Source of the DNA: an uncultured Clostridia bacterium
Lineage (GTDB): Bacteria > Bacillota > Clostridia > TANB77 > UBA1234
DNA length: 64,000 nucleotides
Assembly (NCBI GenBank): GCA_934149305.1
Contig: CAKPEF010000001.1
Coordinates: 118,835 to 182,834, forward strand
Direction of reading: 5' to 3'
Below, one piece after another: positions 35,932 through 43,988 of the stretch; position 1 is the first letter of the stretch, and each line of letters starts with the position of its first letter. The notes under the pieces are model-generated. The model was not told the origin of the DNA. It worked only from the letters and a program-made list of their open reading frames with translations, and did not search any database. The position numbers and the translations under genes were made by a program.

Positions 35932-36249
35932 TCATTTACATTTCTTCCTATTCGCCCACATAATTCCTAGCATACTGCCAATTCCAAAAGTTGTTATAAA
36001 TCCAATTCCAAATGTGTACCATGCCATCATATTAGATTGATAACAAAGATTAACTGATGTATAGCAGGACAGAAAAAATGCCGAGCCACCGCCCATGCTT
36101 GCAATTAAAATTGCTGTCCATGTAAAGACATGATCTATTTTCTTCTTTGGTTGCGTATCGAGTACATACGAGACAAATACTGCAACTGATACTATGAATA
36201 AAATGATATTCAAGACAAAGGCAATGTTTTCAATGTTTGTGTATTCCAT
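35932..36249 (-). CDS. Small integral membrane protein, tandem paralogue B
   Basis: 105 residues, about 85% identical by eye to the protein at 35530, sharing MEYTN, the PKKKI...TWTAILIASMGGGSAFFLSCYTS helix and the basic tail. It lacks one 8-residue FGIG-type unit near the C-terminus. The leaders (TTTTCCTTTCGTTTAAATACATT on the plus strand) are duplicated too. Function unknown. Confidence 0.7.
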   Translation of the reverse strand: MEYTNIENIAFVLNIILFIVSVAVFVSYVLDTQPKKKIDHVFTWTAILIASMGGGSAFFLSCYTSVNLCYQSNMMAWYTFGIGFITTFGIGSMLGIMWANRKKCK

Positions 36250-36459
36250 TAGGCTTTTTCCTTTCGTTTAAATACATTCACACTCAAAAAAATGGTGTGA
36301 TCAAGGTTTGAATATATATATAAAATAAGTTTTACCTTATGTAAACCAAATTTTATCATGTTTTTCTCTACTTTGCAAGTATTTTTTATAAAATTTAATA
36401 ATTTTTCTTGTAAATCAATTTTTTTATTTAGTTTGTCTCATTTTTTGCCAAATCTGCAA

Positions 36460-37752
36460 TTATTTAGTCTGCCCATATTCTTTATCTTCTCTTGCATCTT
36501 TTATTGTTTCTTGAACGTTTTTATAGCGGTATAAAGGTACTTCACCTATTGCACTACTTACATCTGATAAATCAAATTTTGCTTCTGTCTTTTTCGTTTG
36601 TTCTGTTGAAAGGTTTAATTCTTTTTTTAATTCATCAATCTTAGCTAACGCATTGTCTAATTCTGCCCAACTATTTACCATTCGCATTGTTTCTTTCACA
36701 ATTTCTGGGTCATAACTTTCAGATGCATAGCCCAATCTTTCAAACAACCCCTTTTCTTCTTCATCAGTTCTCGTTGTTTTTGAATCCGAAAACAAATCAT
36801 CAAACAAATATTCAAGTGCTTGTTGTGGTGAATACCCTTTTGTTTTTTCTTCATCTTCTTTTTTACATACATCATCAGTAACAATATCATGTTCTTCTCT
36901 AAAATCTTTATCTAATGGCGATTTTAAGCAATATTTTAAATCATTCAAATGTTTATAGTCCCATGTTAAATCTGCATAATACCACTTTTCACCAATTTTT
37001 ACTTTATTCCATGCATGTCCGCCTTCTTCTCCATTTTTCAAATGAACATCAGCACCTACTTCTTCAACTTCCAGGCCAACATACTTAGAAACCTGTTCAA
37101 CTGCTAATGCATAACCCTTACATACGCCTCTACCATTAATTAAAGTTCCCATCAAACTTCTTGTTGATCTTCCAGCTTCTTCTGTATATAATTCATTATC
37201 TTGACATCCCGATTTATCATAAACAATGTTTTTACCTAATACATTATAAACAAATAAGAATTTTTCTAAATCTGTACTATTTTCTGGAATTGAGTCTTTT
37301 ATTTCTTCCATTGTAGAAATTATTGTTGAAAACTGTTCAATATCATAAGCTTCATGTAAGTCAGGGCTTACATTGAACTTAAAATTTGTATTAGATGTTT
37401 CTTTCAATTTTTTTAATTTCTCAGTGGTTATGTCTTTGCAATCTTCTAATTCAATTAAAATATCTGGAGTTTGAGTATCTGCAAACCTAGCATCCTTTAA
37501 ATTACAATTACTAAATACTAGTTCAGAGTAATTACATTTCTTAAAATCCAAACCAGTACAGTCCGTTCCTTCAAAAGTTATTTTTTTATCTGTAATTTTG
37601 CTTAAAATATCCAAATCTTTTTGTGTAATTGTTGAAGCTTTTATTATAAAAGTTTTATATTTTTGTATATCCTCTAATATATAATCTTTTTTTCCAATTA
37701 ATTCAGCAAAATGCTTATTTAATTCCTCTGTTTCAAATTTAATATATTCCAT
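36460..37752 (-). CDS. Transglutaminase-like protein with pentapeptide-like N-terminus
   Basis: 430 residues without signal peptide. Residues 55-110 resemble a short right-handed solenoid (FEGTDCTGLDFKKCNYSELVFSNC..). Residues 160-290 are a transglutaminase/protease-like core with the triad Cys211 (GRGVCKGYA), His246 (GGHAWNKV) and Asp261 (YYADLTWD). Such domains cut or cross-link proteins and also occur as toxin or effector modules. The C-terminal 110 residues are charged and helical. It starts 2 bases after the helical protein gene, so the two are coupled. Cytoplasmic location suggests an internal substrate. Confidence 0.82.
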   Translation of the reverse strand: MEYIKFETEELNKHFAELIGKKDYILEDIQKYKTFIIKASTITQKDLDILSKITDKKITFEGTDCTGLDFKKCNYSELVFSNCNLKDARFADTQTPDILIELEDCKDITTEKLKKLKETSNTNFKFNVSPDLHEAYDIEQFSTIISTMEEIKDSIPENSTDLEKFLFVYNVLGKNIVYDKSGCQDNELYTEEAGRSTRSLMGTLINGRGVCKGYALAVEQVSKYVGLEVEEVGADVHLKNGEEGGHAWNKVKIGEKWYYADLTWDYKHLNDLKYCLKSPLDKDFREEHDIVTDDVCKKEDEEKTKGYSPQQALEYLFDDLFSDSKTTRTDEEEKGLFERLGYASESYDPEIVKETMRMVNSWAELDNALAKIDELKKELNLSTEQTKKTEAKFDLSDVSSAIGEVPLYRYKNVQETIKDAREDKEYGQTK

Positions 37753-37754
37753 AT

Positions 37755-38198
37755 TTACCTCATCTCTCTAAATATTTCCTTTATCTTTTCAAAAATCTTT
37801 TGATACCATTTTTTCTTTTGCACTACCATTATTTGCATATTATTTGTATCTTCACTTTCTCTGTTTCCCTTAAATAAATTGTTGGTATCATACAGTTTTC
37901 TTAATTCTTGTTGATGAGCTTCTTCATTTTCCTTTAATCGTTTTTTATATTCTTCTCGTTGTTCTTCATTGTACCAATAGTTATATGCAATTATAGCTAA
38001 AATTTCCTTTGTTTTCTTTCCTTTTATTTGTTCATTTATTTCAAGATTTGGGTTCATATGGTTCATATAATTTTCATTTTGATTTTTTACTAAAAATTCC
38101 ATGAATTTTGTTGATATTTTTTCTCTATAAATATCTTCCATATTGTTTATTATATCTAATACTTCTGATATAGAGCTTTTGTATTCTATGCTTAACAT
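37755..38198 (-). CDS. Helical protein, paralogue of the gene at 27731
   Basis: 147 residues. It shares with the protein at 27731 the N-terminal helix (YKSSISEVLDIINN versus YSEAAVEVLEILNY), an FMEFL/FMNFL motif, the YNYWYNEEQREEY/YITWWCNEKDRNKF segment and a basic amphipathic C-terminal helix (WYQKIFEKIKEIFR). The family is unknown to me. GGGTG precedes the ATG. It sits between the LRR gene and the transglutaminase-like gene, so the same small module accompanies two different partners in this island. Confidence 0.7.
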   Translation of the reverse strand: MLSIEYKSSISEVLDIINNMEDIYREKISTKFMEFLVKNQNENYMNHMNPNLEINEQIKGKKTKEILAIIAYNYWYNEEQREEYKKRLKENEEAHQQELRKLYDTNNLFKGNRESEDTNNMQIMVVQKKKWYQKIFEKIKEIFREMR

Positions 38199-38214
38199 AT
38201 TTATTCACCCTTCT

Positions 38215-38853
38215 TTATTCTATTGGTAAATTTCTATTAGCAAAGCTAATTTCTATATTCTTTTGCTTAACATACTCAATAAAGTTTTCCTTGTTCTTCA
38301 TTTTAACCCCATCTAAATTTATTTTTTTCAATTTTACCATCTTATCAATATTAATTGCATCCATTTCCGCCTCATTGATACTTAGTCTTTCTAAACTTAC
38401 TAGTTTTGAAAGATTGTTAAGGTTTGCTATATTCTTACAGCGATCTATTTTTAGTTCTTTTAAATTTGAATACTTTATAAGTTCATCTATATCTAATGTA
38501 TCTATATCCTCTAACTCTAACATTTCTAGTTTTTCATTTAAAATATTATGTTCAACATTATCGCATCTTATCATTCTTAAGTATTTTATATTTGAATTTA
38601 TTTTTTGATGTACATTTATAGCACAGTTAATAAGTATAAGATTTTTTACATTACAAATATTTAACACATCTTTTTCATTAATTTCAAAATTTCTAAGCCC
38701 TAACGTCTCTAAATTGTGAAATTCTACTAACTCTTGTAAATCAATATCATTTTTCTTTCCCGTTACTGATAATTGATTTAAGTCTAATCTCCTAATTTCA
38801 TCAGCGTTTTGTTTCGTTATACTTACCATTTTTTGTAATACTTTACTTCTCAT
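38215..38853 (-). CDS. Leucine-rich-repeat protein
   Basis: 212 residues made mostly of irregular leucine-rich repeats (NLETLGLRNFEI, NVKNLILINCAI, NIKYLRMIRC, KLEMLELEDI, NLKELKIDRC, SLERLSINEA, KLKKINLDGV), about 20-23 residues each. There is no signal peptide, so it is a cytoplasmic recognition surface. AAAGGATGG precedes the ATG. It is the first gene of a run with the helical protein and the transglutaminase-like protein. The context suggests a recognition component of the accessory island. Confidence 0.78.
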   Translation of the reverse strand: MRSKVLQKMVSITKQNADEIRRLDLNQLSVTGKKNDIDLQELVEFHNLETLGLRNFEINEKDVLNICNVKNLILINCAINVHQKINSNIKYLRMIRCDNVEHNILNEKLEMLELEDIDTLDIDELIKYSNLKELKIDRCKNIANLNNLSKLVSLERLSINEAEMDAINIDKMVKLKKINLDGVKMKNKENFIEYVKQKNIEISFANRNLPIE

Positions 38854-39028
38854 ATTACCATCCTTTTCTCCAGTTTATCTATTTTTCATATATAATTATA
38901 ACACAATGTAACTCTTCTTGCTTTGTTTAACAAAAATGTAATAAAAATGTCATGTTTTTGACATAATTTTGTCATAGTATTGGCATAATGTTTTTTAAAA
39001 TTTTATAGTTCTGTTTTATTGTCAAAAA

Positions 39029-39187
39029 CTATTGATTTTTTGTATATTTTTGCATAAAATACTTAATTTTTACACTCTTACTTTTGTTTCCAAATTTTTT
39101 CCTTAGGCTACCATTTTCTTGCTTATTAAATGAAACAAATTTCTGAAAACTTTCAAAATCCAAAATGAGATTATCCTCTTTTAACAT
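39029..39187 (-). CDS. Possible small basic protein, 52 aa
   Basis: The 534-base gap 38854-39387 holds no clear gene apart from this open frame (MLKEDNLILDFESFQKF...), which ends in a basic stretch. It has a weak GGAAAG upstream of the ATG. The rest of the gap is AT-rich with several ATGTCA/TGACAT motifs. It may be a decayed gene end or chance. Confidence 0.3.
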   Translation of the reverse strand: MLKEDNLILDFESFQKFVSFNKQENGSLRKKFGNKSKSVKIKYFMQKYTKNQ

Positions 39188-39387
39188 TGTTCTTTCCCAT
39201 CTATACTAACACAGCAATATGCACATCCCCTCCCTTTTGTAATTTGCTATTTTATGTAAATTATGTCATACTTATTATATAAGCACTTTGAAAAAAGAAT
39301 AATAAAAATCCATACACTCTAGCTCCAGTGTATTTTACATATAGTAAACCCACAAACCCAAAGACCAAAGCATTTAGGAGGTACATT

Positions 39388-39633
39388 ATGAACATTGAAA
39401 GAATTTACAACGAGGTAGTAACTGGATGCAAGTATGATTTTGAGGTAGCATCTATGCATAATATGGAGATGATTTCGTCTGATGTGAAAGCATCTGACCT
39501 TCCTCATATTGAAGCTGATTTCGTTACACTGAATCACGTCGGTTGTTGTCTTCACTATGGAGAGTATGGAAACGAATTATTCTTTAGGGGGTTTTTATCA
39601 CATCCTATCAAAATTTTGGAGGAGGGTGAATGA
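39388..39633 (+). CDS. Orphan hypothetical protein, 81 aa
   Basis: Not recognised. It opens MNIERIYNEVVTGCKYDFEV and has no membrane segment. AGGAGG lies 9 bases before the ATG at 39388, and a small ATACACT/AGTGTAT hairpin lies at 39312-39333 in the leader. It is the third isolated plus-strand gene with richer G and C than its surroundings, and it is followed by its own terminator. The regulatory signals support a real gene; the function is unknown. Confidence 0.62.
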   Translation: MNIERIYNEVVTGCKYDFEVASMHNMEMISSDVKASDLPHIEADFVTLNHVGCCLHYGEYGNELFFRGFLSHPIKILEEGE

Positions 39634-39645
39634 AAACAAAATAGC

Positions 39646-39690
39646 TCGGTCGGCATTTTATACCTATCGAGCCTTAAACTTTTTTATGCT
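39646..39690 (+). terminator. Terminator after the orphan gene at 39388
   Basis: AGCTCGGT pairs imperfectly with ATCGAGCCT across a 14-base loop, followed by TTAAACTTTTTT. The downstream gene on the other strand ends here too. Confidence 0.6.
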
Positions 39691-39946
39691 ATTTGTTTTC
39701 CCAAACCTTTCTAACTAATTTTAAAGATAATGTGGATAATGTAAATCCTATTACTGGTACTAATGAACTTAAAAATATATTATCAATATTTCTAATTACA
39801 TAAGAATATATAATTACAACAATATACGTTAATATCATTATACATATTTTTCTTGTCCAACTTGTTTCCCATTTTTTATCTAATTCTACTCTTTTATTTC
39901 TTAAGTTAATATTTTCTATTTCTTTTTTTAATTCTTCTATTTCCAA
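39689..39946 (-). CDS. Small membrane protein with N-terminal coiled coil, 85 aa
   Basis: Residues 1-28 form a charged coiled coil (EELKKEIENINLRNKRVELDKK). Two membrane helices follow at about residues 33-50 and 56-72. The start is a TTG at 39946 after AGGAGGAG; no ATG is available. Function unknown. The 290-base gap upstream (39947-40236) also contains a short basic remnant frame (about 39975-40085) and the rlmD terminator. Confidence 0.6.
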   Translation of the reverse strand: MEIEELKKEIENINLRNKRVELDKKWETSWTRKICIMILTYIVVIIYSYVIRNIDNIFLSSLVPVIGFTLSTLSLKLVRKVWENK

Positions 39947-40147
39947 TAAAATCTCCTCCTAAATATTTAAATTAACTATTATTAAAAATCATCTTTCTAT
40001 ATTTCTTTAATTTCGTCTTTTTGCGTTTTATCTGACTCTTATATAATTCAATCATTTGTTTTAATTCTTTGTTACTCAATTCAGAAACAAATAGGGACAG
40101 TCCTTTTTGTTAATTTTTTTAAGCTTTTGTGTTGCAATTTCTTATTA

Positions 40148-40213
40148 AATAAAAAATATGGTTTTGTTCATCTCCAGTCCACTTAAAATTTTTGGGTGGA
40201 CAAAACCACATTT
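40148..40213 (-). terminator. Terminator of rlmD
   Basis: GTGGTTTTGTCCAC on the minus strand pairs with GTGG...AACAAAACCAT across an AT-rich loop, followed by TTTTTTATTT, shortly after the rlmD stop. Confidence 0.7.
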
Positions 40214-40236
40214 TTCTTGTATTAAAATCTTTACAA

Positions 40237-41583
40237 CTATTGATTTTTCAAGGTTAGTAGTACACAGGTCTCCACATGACTCGTCTGTGGGAACATGTCT
40301 ACTGGCTGTACTTCTTTTATTTCTAATCCGTTTTCTGTTAGATACTTTAGGTCTCTTGCTAGTGTTGCTACATTACAACTGATATATACGATTTTTGATG
40401 CTTTCATTTTTACTATTGTTTCTAACAGCTCTATGCCACAGCCTTTTCTTGGTGGGTCGATGAATACTACATCTGCCTTTATTCCTTTTTGATACATCTC
40501 AGGCACTATTTTTTCGGCTTCTCCACATATGAATTCTGCATTTTTTATTTCGTTCATTTCTGCGTTTATTTTTGCATCTTCTACTGCTGGTTTTACTATT
40601 TCTACTCCATACACTTTTTTAGCATGTTCTGCTACAAATATTGAGATTGTTCCAATTCCGCAGTATAGGTCAAATACTGTTTCTGTTCCTGTTAAGCCAG
40701 CATATTTTAGTGCTATATTGTATAATACTTCTGTTTGAGTTGGATTTACTTGATAAAATGATAATGGCGATATTTTAAATTTGTAATCGCCTAATCTATC
40801 TTCTATATAGCCCTTTCCATATAGTGTTATGCATTTTTCGCCTAGTATTACATTGCCGTTTTCTTTGTTTATGTTTTGTACTATTGTTGTTATTTGTGGA
40901 TATTTTTCTACTATTTCTTTTACTATTTTTTCTTTATTTTTTAGCTCCGTTTCGTTTGTTACAAGCATCAGCATTGTTTCGCCAGTATTTTTTCCAATTC
41001 TTGTTACTATGTGTCTTAGTACGCCTTTATTTGTTTTTTCATTATATGATGATACACCATTTTTCTTTATCACTTCAAACGCTATTCTTGCTATTTTGTC
41101 TGCCTTTTGGTTTTGTATTGCACATTCTTTATTTTCTATCAAGCTATGACTTCTGTCTCTATAGAATCCTATCTTTTCATCTACTACTGGATACCCAGCT
41201 TTATTTCTATAATTATATGGTATTCCCATTCCTATGACTTTATTTACTTCTACTTCATGTCCTAATGCTTTTTTTAATGTGCTTTTTACTATATTTTCTT
41301 TATGCTCAAGTTGTGCCTCGTATGACATGTGTTGCAAGTTACATCCTCCACATTTTGAAAAGTTTTCGCAAACAGGTTCTTCTCTATCTCCGCTTTCTTT
41401 TAGCACTTCTAGTAGTTTTGCAAAACCGTAGTCTTTATTTACTTTTAATATTTTTATTTTTGCTTTTTCACCTTTTAATGCACCTTTTACAAATGTTGTA
41501 TAACCATTTATTTTTGTTATTCCTTCGCCTTCATAACCCATATCAATTATATCTACATCATAGTCCTGGTTTTTCTCTATCAT
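40237..41583 (-). CDS. rlmD: 23S rRNA (uracil-C5)-methyltransferase, RlmD/RlmCD type
   Basis: Methylates uridines of 23S rRNA with SAM. The N-terminal TRAM RNA-binding domain is at residues 1-60. The [4Fe-4S] cysteines are in CENFSKCGGC near residue 75 plus a later Cys. The SAM motif DLYCGIGTISIF is near residue 305, the catalytic PRKGCG region near 380 and the nucleophile in ISCNVATLARDL near 405. At 448 residues it is normal for a Firmicutes RlmCD. ATG at 41583 follows AAAGG. It depends on Fe-S supply. Confidence 0.9.
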   Translation of the reverse strand: MIEKNQDYDVDIIDMGYEGEGITKINGYTTFVKGALKGEKAKIKILKVNKDYGFAKLLEVLKESGDREEPVCENFSKCGGCNLQHMSYEAQLEHKENIVKSTLKKALGHEVEVNKVIGMGIPYNYRNKAGYPVVDEKIGFYRDRSHSLIENKECAIQNQKADKIARIAFEVIKKNGVSSYNEKTNKGVLRHIVTRIGKNTGETMLMLVTNETELKNKEKIVKEIVEKYPQITTIVQNINKENGNVILGEKCITLYGKGYIEDRLGDYKFKISPLSFYQVNPTQTEVLYNIALKYAGLTGTETVFDLYCGIGTISIFVAEHAKKVYGVEIVKPAVEDAKINAEMNEIKNAEFICGEAEKIVPEMYQKGIKADVVFIDPPRKGCGIELLETIVKMKASKIVYISCNVATLARDLKYLTENGLEIKEVQPVDMFPQTSHVETCVLLTLKNQ

Positions 41584-41674
41584 ATAATTCATCCTTTCAA
41601 TTTAAACTTTTATTCCCTTGTTTAAATTATCCCATAGTTGTTTTTTATTATCAAATTTTTTCATCTTCATAATT

Positions 41675-42496
41675 TTACAAAATAATTTCTCTTTTCAAAA
41701 AATTGTCTTCTATTTTACCTATTCCGATATATTCATTTGTATATAAATTATAGATTCCATCTGGCAATTCATATCTTAATTTCATGCCGTTTAGAAGTTT
41801 ATCCAAGTCTTTTTCTATTGTTATTTTTTTGTCGAATAGTTTTTCTATCGACACTATTTTTTCTTCTGATATTTCTTCGATTTCACATGCGTTTTCTATG
41901 CTAAATTTTCCACTTCTTACTCTATTTAGTTTTGTCATTGTTCCGCATGTGCCTAGTTTTTTAGCAATGTCTTCGCATAGTACTCTTATATATGTACCCT
42001 TTGATACATGTGCTTTAAAGCTTATCATATCATCTTTTATTTTTATATCTGATATATCAAATATTTCTATATCTCTTGCTTCTCTTTCGACCTCTATACC
42101 TTTTCTTGCAAGCTCGTAAAGTTTTACTCCATTTTGTTTTATTGCTGAATACATTGGCGGTATTTGCTTTTGTTTGCCTACAAATGATTTTATTATCTCT
42201 TCTGCATTTGTTAGTCCACTAATTGTTTCTGTACTAACTATTTTCCCTGTTATATCACCTGTATCAGTTTGAATTCCAAGTTTCATTTCTACTTCATAAA
42301 TTTTGTCATCGCACGTTAAAAGTTCTACAAGTTTTGTTGCTTTTCCAATGCACACTACAAGTACACCTGTTGCTAGAGGGTCCAATGTTCCTGTATGTCC
42401 TACTTTTTTTGTTTTTAATATTTTTCTACACTTTGCAACCACATCATGTGATGTGATGCCTTGTGGTTTATTTATTATTAAAATTCCATCTAACAT
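41675..42496 (-). CDS. truB: tRNA pseudouridine-55 synthase TruB
   Basis: Makes pseudouridine 55 in the T-loop of tRNAs. The catalytic aspartate is in HTGTLDPLATGVL near residue 39, after the opening GILIINKPQGITSHDVV. At 273 residues it is slightly short, with a truncated PUA-like C-terminus. GGAGG precedes the ATG. It lies downstream of nrnA, but a hairpin separates them, so it may have its own promoter with rlmD following. Confidence 0.94.
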   Translation of the reverse strand: MLDGILIINKPQGITSHDVVAKCRKILKTKKVGHTGTLDPLATGVLVVCIGKATKLVELLTCDDKIYEVEMKLGIQTDTGDITGKIVSTETISGLTNAEEIIKSFVGKQKQIPPMYSAIKQNGVKLYELARKGIEVEREARDIEIFDISDIKIKDDMISFKAHVSKGTYIRVLCEDIAKKLGTCGTMTKLNRVRSGKFSIENACEIEEISEEKIVSIEKLFDKKITIEKDLDKLLNGMKLRYELPDGIYNLYTNEYIGIGKIEDNFLKREIIL

Positions 42497-42561
42497 TTTT
42501 GCCTCCTTTTCTACCTAGCAAGCTTTTTCATCTTTCGACATATTTCGCTCCATTAGGCTCT

Positions 42562-42590
42562 AAAAAGGACGATTGTCTCTCGTCCTTTTT
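42562..42590. terminator. Bidirectional terminator between nrnA and truB
   Basis: AAAAAGGACGA/TCGTCCTTTTT, an 11-bp perfect stem with a 7-base loop and T/A tracts on both sides. Confidence 0.8.
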
Positions 42591-42606
42591 ATATGTATAA
42601 TTTTTA

Positions 42607-43557
42607 TTATTGTAGTTGTCTTTTTATTTCTACTACTAATTCTTCTTTTATTTCTTCTATTGATTTACTTGTTTCAAATCCTGCAGCCTTTACATGTCCG
42701 CCACCGCTATATTTTGATGCTATTAACGATACATTTAAGTATTCGTTTGAACGAAGACTTACTTTTCTCACTCCATCTTTTTCTCTTACGAATATTGATA
42801 CTTCTACGCCCTCGATGTCTCTACCGTAGTTTACTATTCCTTCTTGGTCGCCATCTTGATTTCCTAGCTCTTCAAAATCTTTTGCTGTTACATATGTAAA
42901 TGCTATCTTTCCATCCGCTAAGATTTCTAATGTGTTTAACGCTCTTCCTAAAAGTCTTGTTCTTGCCTCTGTTGTAGTATCAAACAATATTCTATATATT
43001 TTAGCAATGTCTATTCCTGCTTCTAAAAGCATACCTGCGAATTCAAAAGTTTCTGATTGAACATTATATCTAAATCCACCTGTATCTGTAAGTATACCAG
43101 TATATATACAAGTAGCGATATCTTTGTTTATTGCAACATCCAAAGCCGCCAATATAACTATTATATTTTGACATGTTGATGATGCGACTGCATTCACATA
43201 GCTAACATCTCCAAAGTTTTGATTTGTTATGTGGTGATCTATTACTATTGTTTTTTCTATTTTTTCAAACGCTGGCTTTAATTCCCCAAGTCTTTCTAAG
43301 TCACTACTATCTAAGGCAATGCAAAGATCATACTCATCTGCATTTATCTCTTTTTTTAGAAGTTCGAATCCTGGCAAGAATGAGTACATTTCATTTATTT
43401 GTGGTATTGCTACATCAACATCTTTTCCTAATTTTATAAGCCCACTCATAAGTCCTAGTGAACTTCCAATTGCATCGCCATCTGGATTTTCGTGAGTTAC
43501 TATTAGGATTTTAGTTGCATTCATAATCAATTCTTTTATCTGTTCTAATACTGACAT
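42607..43557 (-). CDS. nrnA: DHH-family nanoRNase / pAp phosphatase NrnA
   Basis: Degrades 2-5 nt RNAs and dephosphorylates pAp. The DHH core shows THENPDGDAIGSS near residue 19, the second Asp in LDSSDLERLG near 84 and IDHHITN near 110. The C-terminal DHHA1 domain ends with GGGHVKAAGF. At 316 residues it is full length. AAGGAG precedes the ATG. It follows rbfA by 12 bases, the common Firmicutes order. Confidence 0.93.
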   Translation of the reverse strand: MSVLEQIKELIMNATKILIVTHENPDGDAIGSSLGLMSGLIKLGKDVDVAIPQINEMYSFLPGFELLKKEINADEYDLCIALDSSDLERLGELKPAFEKIEKTIVIDHHITNQNFGDVSYVNAVASSTCQNIIVILAALDVAINKDIATCIYTGILTDTGGFRYNVQSETFEFAGMLLEAGIDIAKIYRILFDTTTEARTRLLGRALNTLEILADGKIAFTYVTAKDFEELGNQDGDQEGIVNYGRDIEGVEVSIFVREKDGVRKVSLRSNEYLNVSLIASKYSGGGHVKAAGFETSKSIEEIKEELVVEIKRQLQ

Positions 43558-43569
43558 CTTAACTCTCCT

Positions 43570-43941
43570 TTATTCTTCGCTTTCGCCCTCGTTAGTTTCT
43601 AAAGGCTTTATGTCTAAATCCTTAATTATTTTTTGAATTTTTTCTCCATATTCCATTGAATCATCAAATTCAAATTTTACTTCTGGAGTTGAGTGCATTC
43701 TAATATTTGCGCCGATTTCTCTTCTAATTACACCGGCACCAGATTTTAGTGCTTCCATGACTTCTTTTTCATCTTTTGCACCAATCATACTTACAAATAT
43801 TTTGCAATATTTTAAATCTTTTGTTACTGATACTTTTGTTACACTTATTAAGCCAGTAAGCCTTGGATCTTTCAATTCTTGTGAAATAACTTTGCTTGCA
43901 ACTTTTTTAATTTCTTCTTCAATTCTATCTGTTCTATCCAT
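43570..43941 (-). CDS. rbfA: Ribosome-binding factor A
   Basis: Helps mature the 30S subunit and 16S rRNA 5' end. At 123 residues it is a KH-like fold with the typical ELKDPRLTGLISVTKVSVTKDLKYCKIFVS core and LRREIG/IRMHSTPEVKFEFD end. AAAGGA precedes the ATG. In related genomes it directly follows infB; here a lipoprotein-like gene intervenes. Confidence 0.95.
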   Translation of the reverse strand: MDRTDRIEEEIKKVASKVISQELKDPRLTGLISVTKVSVTKDLKYCKIFVSMIGAKDEKEVMEALKSGAGVIRREIGANIRMHSTPEVKFEFDDSMEYGEKIQKIIKDLDIKPLETNEGESEE

Positions 43942-43988
43942 TATATTTTCCTTTCTTATATACCAGGTTGTTTAGTTATCTTCGATAC

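Noticed and set aside
39947..40236. Small basic gene ahead of the TTG-start membrane protein
   Set aside because: A frame of about 34 codons (SNKELKQMIELYKSQIKRKK...) exists but has no credible start or RBS. I mention it only in the neighbouring entry.
43340..43380. GTTCGAATCC-like tRNA T-loop motif
   Set aside because: It lies within the nrnA coding frame (LLKKEINADE region), with no cloverleaf around it.
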